Made by a program: the position numbers and the translations under genes. The notes beneath the pieces were generated by a model. That model made no database searches. It saw only the letters and a list, made by a program, of their open reading frames with translations, and had not been told where the DNA came from. This document shows positions 58,271 to 64,000 of a stretch of 64,000 nucleotides of DNA, in pieces. The stretch comes from Baia soyae (GTDB taxonomy: Bacteria > Bacillota > Bacilli > Thermoactinomycetales > Thermoactinomycetaceae), in NCBI RefSeq assembly GCF_004341445.1, contig NZ_SLXV01000002.1, forward strand, positions 62,001 to 126,000, in the 5' to 3' direction. Position 1 is the first letter of the stretch, and the number at the start of each line of letters is the position of its first letter.

Positions 58271-59476
58271 CTATTTTTCCATTGCTTGGCGAAGATCTTC
58301 CATGATATCCTCTACCTCTTCAATTCCTACCGAAAGCCGAACAAGTCCGTCACTAATCCCCATCTTCCATCTCTCTTCTCGCGGTACACCAGAGTGTGTC
58401 ATCGACGCCGGATGTTGAATCAACGTATCCACATCTCCCAAGCTAACCGCAAGCCCGCAAAGCTTCAAACGATTTAGCATATGAACAGCTGCTTCATAGC
58501 CACCCGTTAATTCAAAAGCGATTACGCCGCCAAACCCATCCATCTGCTTCTTAGCCAGTTCGTGCTGTGGGAAGCTTGATAAACCGGGATAGTATACACG
58601 ACTAACCAATGGATGAGATTCTAAAAACTCTGCGACCAACTGAGCACTACGATTATGTTGCTCCATTCGAAGTGCTAGCGTTTTTAGTCCTCGGAGCAAT
58701 AAAAAAGCATCCATAGGAGCGAGAATGCCTCCCAGATCTTTTTGGGTCGTTATCTGGATTTGTTGCATCATATCATGGGAGCCCGCGATAACCCCTGCCA
58801 CTACATCCCCATGCCCACCAATATATTTCGTTGCACTATGAATGACAATATCGCATCCAAGCTCGATAGGACGTTGTAAATAAGGGGATAAAAAGGTATT
58901 ATCTACTGCTGTACATATCCCCTTTTCCTTGGCAACTTTTGATACCATTTTCAAATCGATTAACTCTAGAGTTGGATTTGCTGGTGTCTCTAGATAGATT
59001 AACGTCGTATTCGGACGAATGGCTCGGCGAACCGTTTCCTCATCGCTCATCTCGATCAAGGAAACCTCCACTTGATAACGTTCTTCCATCAGCTTTAGTA
59101 GACCAAATGTACAGCCATACAAACTACGCGAACAGAGAACGTGATCCCCCGTCTTCACCATTCCCAGCAAAACAGCAGAGATCGCTGCCATCCCAGAGCC
59201 AAAGGCTAGTGCTGAATCAGCCCCTTCTAATGAAGCAATCTTCTCTTCTAATAGTTGTACCGTTGGGTTTCCTAAACGCGTATAAGCGTACCCCTCTTCT
59301 AAACCAGAAAAGCGTCTGGCTCCCTGCTCTACATTTTCAAAAACAAAGGTAGAAGTTTGGTAGATGGGAGGTACTAAGGAGCCTGTCCCATCTGCTACTC
59401 TCGTCCCATCACCATGGATCGCCTGTGTAGCAAATCCCCACTCTTTTGGCATCATTTTCGTTAATAGTTCACTCAT
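58271..59476 (-). CDS. megL: Methionine gamma-lyase family PLP enzyme
   Basis: About 401 residues of the Cys/Met-metabolism PLP family. Features are GFATQAIHGDG, PPIYQTSTFVF, YAYTRLGNPTVQLLEEKIASLEGADSALAFGSGMAAISAV, VDNTFLSPYLQRPIELG and DIVIHSATKYIGGHGDVVAG with the PLP lysine. CSRSLYGCTFGLL carries the cysteine that favours gamma-elimination, as in MegL. Expected reaction: methionine to methanethiol, 2-oxobutyrate and ammonia; cystathionine gamma-lyase is the alternative. I start at the ATG 59474-59476, six bases after AAAGGGGA, because the longer frame would begin inside the -12 promoter element. Confidence 0.85.
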   Translation of the reverse strand: MSELLTKMMPKEWGFATQAIHGDGTRVADGTGSLVPPIYQTSTFVFENVEQGARRFSGLEEGYAYTRLGNPTVQLLEEKIASLEGADSALAFGSGMAAISAVLLGMVKTGDHVLCSRSLYGCTFGLLKLMEERYQVEVSLIEMSDEETVRRAIRPNTTLIYLETPANPTLELIDLKMVSKVAKEKGICTAVDNTFLSPYLQRPIELGCDIVIHSATKYIGGHGDVVAGVIAGSHDMMQQIQITTQKDLGGILAPMDAFLLLRGLKTLALRMEQHNRSAQLVAEFLESHPLVSRVYYPGLSSFPQHELAKKQMDGFGGVIAFELTGGYEAAVHMLNRLKLCGLAVSLGDVDTLIQHPASMTHSGVPREERWKMGISDGLVRLSVGIEEVEDIMEDLRQAMEK

Positions 59477-59519
59477 GATCATTCCCCTTTCGTGGTTGGT
59501 CTTTTCATAGATAAGATGA

Positions 59520-59535
59520 TGCAAGAATCATGCCA
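59520..59535 (-). promoter_or_regulatory. Sigma-54 (-24/-12) promoter of megL
   Basis: On the minus strand, TGGCAT (59530-59535), five bases beginning with G, then TTGCA (59520-59524). This fits the TGGCACG-4-TTGCW consensus with one mismatch and exact spacing. It is 44 bases upstream of the chosen ATG. An 11-base dyad, TATAA-C-TTATA (59565-59575), 30 bases upstream could belong to the activator site. Confidence 0.8.
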
Positions 59536-59649
59536 AAGGGAAAAACGCAGATGACCACGAATAATATAAGTTATAATGGTTTGATTTATTTCCAATGGTA
59601 AGAAAAGATACCACTATCACAAAATTAAACATAAGATGGTGAATAGCAC

Positions 59650-60294
59650 ATGACACAGTTTTTTCTAGGGCTCGGCTCTTTTATTGCTGTGGTATATCTC
59701 TTTGCAATCTGGTTTCAACATCAGAAAGTCCACCAAATTTTAAAAGCGGTACCGATTCTTTGTTGGAGCCTTGTAGTTGGGATGACGCTTTCTGATAGAG
59801 GATCTTTTGGTTACTATCTATTAGCAGGACTCCTGTTTTCCGCTCTGGGCGACTTGTTCTTACTAAATCATGAGAAGCATTTTCTAAAAGGGTTAGCTAG
59901 CTTTTTTATTGCTCATGTTGTGTATGTAGTTGGGTTCCTCGCTATCCCAACGAATCAAACATCCTTTATTTTCCTGGGAATCTTATTGTTGATCGCACTT
60001 CTTTATATGGGTTTTCTTCGTGGGATTATTATGGAGGCACACTCGTCTGTGGCATTTTTATTGGCTGTTTGTGCTTATATCCTTATGATTACGGCAATGG
60101 TTTATACGGCCTGGCTTACGGGTCAATATTGGCTGATAGTAGGCTCTCTTCTATTCTATTTGTCTGATTTTACGTTGAGTTGGAATAAGTTTGTGCGTCC
60201 GTTTAAGAGGGCGGACGTGGTGATTATGGTTACGTATTATGGGGCGCAGGTTTGTTTAGTTGTTGGGTATCTCTGTTATATTCAAGCCTGCTAG
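59650..60294 (+). CDS. YhhN-family membrane protein (lysoplasmalogenase-like)
   Basis: A 214-residue integral membrane protein with seven or eight helices covering almost the whole chain. Typical family stretches include [30 protein letters not shown], and [17 protein letters not shown] with the acidic residue expected for this family. Animal and bacterial relatives hydrolyse lysoplasmalogens, but activity here is unproven. The ribosome site is weak. It is 17 bases upstream of sat and probably cotranscribed. Confidence 0.82.
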   Translation: MTQFFLGLGSFIAVVYLFAIWFQHQKVHQILKAVPILCWSLVVGMTLSDRGSFGYYLLAGLLFSALGDLFLLNHEKHFLKGLASFFIAHVVYVVGFLAIPTNQTSFIFLGILLLIALLYMGFLRGIIMEAHSSVAFLLAVCAYILMITAMVYTAWLTGQYWLIVGSLLFYLSDFTLSWNKFVRPFKRADVVIMVTYYGAQVCLVVGYLCYIQAC

Positions 60295-60311
60295 GGTTAG
60301 GAGGTAAGTGG

Positions 60312-61469
60312 ATGATCCAGCCGCATGGTGGTACACTCGTCTCAAGAGAGGTATCTGACACGGATAAAGAAAAATGGCTCCAAAAAAAAGGGCAGTACCC
60401 TGTCGTCACGATATCGGAGCGTACTTTTTCGGATCTTTATTGCATTGCCACAGGCGTGTTTTCTCCTCTAACTGGCTTCCTTACCGAAGCTGACTATTCT
60501 AGCGTTCTTACGGATATGCGTTTATGCAACGGGCTTGTATGGTCGATTCCGATTACATTGTCCATCCCGCCGGGGCAAAAGGACGAGATCTCCTCTTCCG
60601 AATATGTATTTATGCAACGAAAAGACAAATCGATCGTGGGAGTTGTGGGAGTAGAGAGTATCTACCAAGTGGATCAGCAAAAGGAAGCACAATATATCTA
60701 TCGCACAACGGATCCAAATCATCCTGGCGTTCGTAATTTGTTACAGCAAAGCTCTCTTTACTTAGGCGGGGCAATCTGGCTTTGGCAACGCCCTACGCTA
60801 GATCCTTTTACAAACTATCATCTCACTCCTTCCTATACGCGAAACTATTTTCAGCAACAACAATGGAATACGATCGTGGGGTTCCAGACTCGTAATCCGG
60901 TTCATCGTGCCCATGAGTATATTCAGAAAGCAGCCCTTGAAACAGTCGATGCGCTCTTCCTCCACCCATTGGTCGGGGAAACGAAAGCAGATGACATCCC
61001 GGCACAAGTACGAATGAAGAGTTACGAGACAATTCTTGAACACTATTATCCGACAGAACGTGTGCTTCTTGGCGTTTTCCCGGCCGCCATGCGCTACGCG
61101 GGTCCAAGGGAGGCTATATTCCACGCGATAGCGAGAAAAAACTATGGCTGTACTCACTTTATCATCGGACGTGATCATGCGGGGGTTGGAAGCTATTATG
61201 GAACGTATGATGCGCAACATATCTTCAAGGAGTTATCGCCTGATGACCTCGGAATCCAGCCTTTATTTTTTGAACATAGTTTCTACTGTCGACGTTGTCT
61301 GGGGATGGCTTCTTATAAGACGTGCCCACACTCGGATGAGGATCACGTAATCTTATCTGGTACCAAGGTACGGAAGATGTTAACAGCTGGAGAAGTCCCG
61401 CCACCTGAGTTTTCCCGCCCAGAGGTAGTTCGTGTTTTGATTAATGGATTAGCCAAATCATTTGAGTAA
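60312..61469 (+). CDS. sat: Sulfate adenylyltransferase (ATP sulfurylase)
   Basis: A 385-residue enzyme that forms adenosine 5'-phosphosulfate from ATP and sulfate. It contains [19 protein letters not shown], the ATP/sulfate motif [21 protein letters not shown], a second H-x-x-H-type motif in [14 protein letters not shown], and [34 protein letters not shown]. The start is ATG at 60312 after TTAGGAGGT; an upstream in-frame Met would overlap the preceding gene. No APS kinase or reductase gene is adjacent. Confidence 0.95.
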   Translation: MIQPHGGTLVSREVSDTDKEKWLQKKGQYPVVTISERTFSDLYCIATGVFSPLTGFLTEADYSSVLTDMRLCNGLVWSIPITLSIPPGQKDEISSSEYVFMQRKDKSIVGVVGVESIYQVDQQKEAQYIYRTTDPNHPGVRNLLQQSSLYLGGAIWLWQRPTLDPFTNYHLTPSYTRNYFQQQQWNTIVGFQTRNPVHRAHEYIQKAALETVDALFLHPLVGETKADDIPAQVRMKSYETILEHYYPTERVLLGVFPAAMRYAGPREAIFHAIARKNYGCTHFIIGRDHAGVGSYYGTYDAQHIFKELSPDDLGIQPLFFEHSFYCRRCLGMASYKTCPHSDEDHVILSGTKVRKMLTAGEVPPPEFSRPEVVRVLINGLAKSFE

Positions 61470-61474
61470 TCCCA

Positions 61475-61528
61475 GGGCAATGTATCTGACTGCGGATCTA
61501 CTCAATCACAGTAGTCAGTTATTGCTCC
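61475..61528. repeat. Short relative of the 41-kb element
   Basis: GGGCAATGTATCTGAC (61475-61490) equals, base for base, the reverse complement of the right end of copy 1 (41032-41047). It is followed by CTCAAT, and an opposing arm AGTCAG-TT-ATTGCTCC (61513-61528) closes the hairpin. The long core is missing, so it looks like an internal-deletion derivative. It lies just after the sat stop codon. Confidence 0.55.
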
Positions 61529-61537
61529 TAGTCCACC

Positions 61538-61584
61538 CCTCAAAAAACAGCCCTAACTCATATGGTTTGGGCTGTTTTTTGAGG
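61538..61584. terminator. Bidirectional terminator between sat and dppC
   Basis: A perfect 16-base inverted repeat (61538-61553 with 61569-61584) carrying an A6 on one arm and T6 on the other, so T-rich tails exist for both directions. Confidence 0.9.
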
Positions 61585-61605
61585 AATTTTCGAATTACCA
61601 TTGCC

Positions 61606-62514
61606 TCACTGCTTCATCCTTGGATCAAATATATCACGCAAACCATCGCCTAATAAATTAAAACCAAGTACCGTCAACGCCACAGCTACTCCTGGGAAGA
61701 TCATGGTCCATGGTGCGAGCTGTATGTATTGGCGGGCATCTGCTAGCATCGTCCCCCACTCGGGTTCTGGAGGTTGGGCACCCAGTCCGAGAAAGCCAAG
61801 TGCCGCTGCTTCAATCACGGCCGTGGCAAAACCAAGTGTTCCTTGTACCATGATCGGTGTCCAGCAGTTAGGAAGAATATGGTGAAATAGGATACGACGA
61901 TTCTTCATTCCCATTGCCCTGGCTGCTAGAATATAATCCTCTGATTTTACACTCAGCACTCTCGATCGCATCAGGCGACCAAATGTCGGGATATTGATAA
62001 TCGCAATGGCTAAAAGGGCATTACTCAAGCTCCGTCCCAACATAGCTACAATGGCAATCGCGAGAAGAATACTCGGAAATGCAAGGAGGATATCAAAGAT
62101 GCGGGAGATCATCGTATCTCTCCATCCTCCATAAAAGCCAGCAATCAAGCCGAGTAAACTCCCTACGATAATCGATCCCGAGATCGCAAAAAGTCCCACC
62201 CATAACGAGATTCGGGTTCCATAAATCACACGAGTAAATAAATCACGACCCATTTCATCCGTTCCAAACCAATGATCGACAGAAGGAGCTTGTAGGAGTG
62301 CCTGACTCCGAGCTGTATATTCATACGAAGTGATAAACGGAGCAAGAATGGCAATAAGTAAAAACGATAGCACGATGACACTTCCAATCACCGCGGAACG
62401 ATGTCGCAAGAAAGCTCGCACGAAATCGCGAAAGGGTGACTCTACTATTTCCTTTTCTGGAGATATCGGAGGCTCCGGCTTCGTAAAAGGTACTGGCTGA
62501 ATATGTGCGCTCAT
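61606..62514 (-). CDS. dppC: Dipeptide/oligopeptide ABC transporter permease DppC
   Basis: A 302-residue permease. The N-terminal cytoplasmic tail is followed by six helices. The DppC family features are HWFGTDEMGRDLFTRVIYGTRISLWVG and the ATPase-contacting EAA loop AARAMGMKNRRILFHHILPN. EAALGFLGLGAQPPEPEWGTMLAD is also typical. It is the last gene of the operon, three bases after dppB, and is closed by the terminator at 61538. No ATPase genes follow. Confidence 0.94.
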   Translation of the reverse strand: MSAHIQPVPFTKPEPPISPEKEIVESPFRDFVRAFLRHRSAVIGSVIVLSFLLIAILAPFITSYEYTARSQALLQAPSVDHWFGTDEMGRDLFTRVIYGTRISLWVGLFAISGSIIVGSLLGLIAGFYGGWRDTMISRIFDILLAFPSILLAIAIVAMLGRSLSNALLAIAIINIPTFGRLMRSRVLSVKSEDYILAARAMGMKNRRILFHHILPNCWTPIMVQGTLGFATAVIEAAALGFLGLGAQPPEPEWGTMLADARQYIQLAPWTMIFPGVAVALTVLGFNLLGDGLRDIFDPRMKQ

Positions 62515-62517
62515 CGT

Positions 62518-63531
62518 CTATTCCCCCTTCCCATATTGGATCCGTGGGTCGACCCATGCATATAACAGATCTACGATTAAATTAATTAAGACAAAAATAG
62601 TAGCCAAAATTAAAATCCCCGACTGAATAACGGGATAGTTCCGTGCGTTAATCGCATCAAAAATATACCGACCTACTCCGGGCCAACTAAAAATAGTCTC
62701 CGTAAGCACTGCCCCACCTAGCAAAAGCCCTAATTGTAAACCGACAACGGTTAACACAGGGATAAAAGCATTCTTCAAGGTATGTTTATAAATGACCCAA
62801 AACTCACCCAATCCTTTTGCACGGGCTGTTCGGATATAATCAGAGCGCATCACCTCAAGCATACTAGAACGAGTCATCCTCGCAATAATCGCCATCGGAA
62901 TGGTCCCTAGCGCTACAGCAGGCAAAATTAAATGTAAGAGGACATCCTGAAAAGCGTACCAATTCCCTTGAATGATGGCATCAATACTATAAAAGTTCGT
63001 GATCGCATCAAATTCCATCCGTGGATCAAGCCGTCCATTAGAGGGAAGTAAATCGAGTTCCTGAGCAAAAAACCATTGCTCCATCAAACCAAGCCAAAAA
63101 ATCGGCATCGATACACCAATCAGTGCGATTAACATAGCCGTGTAATCAAACCACGAATTTTGTTTCCAAGCAGAGAGGATCCCGAGATTCACTCCAAAGA
63201 AAACAGCAATCAGCATCGCTACCACTGCTAACTCCGTTGTCGCCGCTAAGAATGGTTTGATCTCTTTCGAAATCTCTTGTTTGGTGATGAGGGAAGTTCC
63301 CAAATCCCCCTGTAAGATATCTTTTACATAAGTGAAATATTGAATATATGCCGGCTTATCAAGCCCTAGGTTTTCGCGAATCTCTTGTATCTGAGCCGGT
63401 GTCGCTTTATCACCCACGATCGTTCGTGCAGGATCACCCGGAATCGCATGAACGACTGAAAATGTGATAATCGACATACCGATCAATACGGGGATGAGCA
63501 TAATAAGTCGCCGGATTATATAGGAGATCAT
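62518..63531 (-). CDS. dppB: Dipeptide/oligopeptide ABC transporter permease DppB
   Basis: A 337-residue permease with six membrane helices. It starts MISYIIRRLIMLIPVLIGMSIITF and contains HAIPGDPAR, the insert near residues 165-195, and the EAA loop RTARAKGLGEFWVIYKHTLKNAFIPV. It ends AWVDPRIQYGKGE. I take the ATG at 63529-63531 after GAGGGGA; an in-frame Met 17 codons upstream would start in the hairpin that precedes the gene. Forms the heterodimeric channel with DppC. Confidence 0.94.
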   Translation of the reverse strand: MISYIIRRLIMLIPVLIGMSIITFSVVHAIPGDPARTIVGDKATPAQIQEIRENLGLDKPAYIQYFTYVKDILQGDLGTSLITKQEISKEIKPFLAATTELAVVAMLIAVFFGVNLGILSAWKQNSWFDYTAMLIALIGVSMPIFWLGLMEQWFFAQELDLLPSNGRLDPRMEFDAITNFYSIDAIIQGNWYAFQDVLLHLILPAVALGTIPMAIIARMTRSSMLEVMRSDYIRTARAKGLGEFWVIYKHTLKNAFIPVLTVVGLQLGLLLGGAVLTETIFSWPGVGRYIFDAINARNYPVIQSGILILATIFVLINLIVDLLYAWVDPRIQYGKGE

Positions 63532-63559
63532 GAGCGGTTCCCCTCTCTCTTCTGTATAA

Positions 63560-63595
63560 AAAGAGTGACATTGCATATCCATTGCAATGCCACTT
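63560..63595 (-). terminator. Hairpin/attenuator between the binding protein and dppB
   Basis: GTGACATTGC (63565-63574) pairs with GCAATGCCAC (63584-63593) with one mismatch; TCTTTTTAT follows on the minus strand. Such a hairpin usually allows higher expression of the binding protein than the permeases. Confidence 0.7.
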
Positions 63596-63606
63596 TGTTA
63601 TATTTG

Positions 63607-64000
63607 TTATTTTCCGATAGATACGTTCAACAGTTTGTCAGATCCTGTTGGATGCGGAATCCATCCCGTAATTTCTGCACGGGCCGCTTCTGGAACAGTG
63701 GCATGAACCAATGGTACCCAAGGAGCATCTTTCTTAATGATTTCTTGTGCTTTTTGATATAGATCGGTCCTAGCTTTTTGATCTGTTGATTGCTGAGCCT
63801 TGATAAGGGTGTCATGTAAGGCATCATTTTTATAAAAAGCAACGTTTCCTGCATCAGGAGTACGCGTATTATCTTTATCTAGCAGGACGTAGAGGAAGTT
63901 ATCAGGATCTCCATTATCTCCCGTCCAACCATAGAGAGCCATTTGATGCTCCCCTTTTCCAACGCGGTCTTTATAGGTCTGCCAATCATATGTGACGATC
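63607..64000 (-). CDS. Dipeptide/oligopeptide substrate-binding protein, N-terminal part cut
   Basis: The frame is open to the right edge; about 130 C-terminal residues are visible. YDWQTYKDRVGKGEHQMALYGWTGDNGDPDNFLYVLLD is typical of family 5 solute-binding proteins (D-P-x-x-F-L motif). The rest includes AFYKNDALHDTLIKAQQSTDQKARTDLYQKAQEIIKKDAPWVPLVHAT. The signal peptide and most of the ligand-binding domain are outside. It captures peptides for the DppBC channel. Confidence 0.93.
   Translation of the reverse strand, partial: IVTYDWQTYKDRVGKGEHQMALYGWTGDNGDPDNFLYVLLDKDNTRTPDAGNVAFYKNDALHDTLIKAQQSTDQKARTDLYQKAQEIIKKDAPWVPLVHATVPEAARAEITGWIPHPTGSDKLLNVSIGK

Noticed and set aside
60522-61350. 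Frames inside sat on both strands, the longest 140 codons
   Set aside because: They overlap the conserved sat coding sequence and have no independent support.
1-64000. Prophage, transposase or tRNA genes
   Set aside because: No integrase, transposase, phage structural protein or cloverleaf-forming tRNA sequence was recognised; the window is mostly conserved chromosomal backbone.

Overview
The window looks like a chromosomal segment of a spore-forming, low-to-moderate GC Firmicute of the order Bacillales. The evidence is the sporulation sigma factors sigG and sigE with spoIIGA, a SpoVD-type penicillin-binding protein, a coat-F-type protein, an RsfA-type regulator, bacillithiol synthesis (bshC), and many small Bacillus-type genes (yqgY, yqgX, ylaH, ylaI, ylaJ-like, yktB, an SR1P-like peptide). 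The gene mix would fit the Thermoactinomycetaceae, but the genus is an inference. No rRNA, tRNA, CRISPR array, prophage or intact insertion sequence was seen.

Layout. 1-2.9 kb: the start of an AidB-type acyl-CoA dehydrogenase, a nucleotidyltransferase, and a small operon (HAD phosphatase plus an uncharacterised protein) under a promoter with a near-perfect operator palindrome. 3.0-23.5 kb: an almost continuous leftward division and cell-wall (dcw) cluster: mraZ, rsmH, ftsL, a class B PBP, a coat-F-like gene, a PASTA-bearing PBP, murE, murF, mraY, murD, spoVE/ftsW, murB, divIB, ftsA, ftsZ, then spoIIGA, sigE, sigG. murG is absent and murF is present, unlike the Bacillus subtilis order. 23.6-34.9 kb: ahcY, bshC, panE, a yng-type leucine degradation operon, a ylbP-like acetyltransferase, an rsfA-type regulator and an unusual crotonase lacking both catalytic glutamates. 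35.0-40.4 kb: yqgY, a MidA-like methyltransferase, a rhodanese, ResA-CcdA-TlpA thiol-redox genes, yqgX, a YhcN/YlaJ lipoprotein and ylaI.

40.8-41.45 kb contains no convincing gene. It holds two inverted copies of a roughly 200-nt element. They share a conserved core, yet their helices are built from different, mutually compensating bases. This covariation pattern is typical of a structured RNA or a hairpin-forming mobile DNA. A short possible relative lies at 61.47 kb. I regard this as the most likely undescribed item.

41.5-64 kb: ylaH, nfo, a glycerophosphodiesterase, pepA, yktB, speA next to an SR1P-like peptide gene, a GAF protein, a PAP2 phosphatase, an M23 peptidase, a double-headed dynamin (dynA), a stand-alone DnaA domain-I protein, and a kinase-fold protein with a Ser/His/Arg-rich coat-like tail. 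These are followed by methionine gamma-lyase with a near-consensus sigma-54 promoter and an adjacent sigma-54 activator, a YhhN membrane protein, sulfate adenylyltransferase, and a dipeptide ABC transporter (dppC, dppB, and the end of the binding protein).

Working together: the dcw block makes peptidoglycan precursors and the divisome, and runs into the genes that start mother-cell and forespore gene expression. Visible control signals include a three-repeat MraZ operator before mraZ, a possible sigma-H promoter before ftsA, and a sigma-F-like promoter plus a Shine-Dalgarno-sequestering hairpin before sigG.
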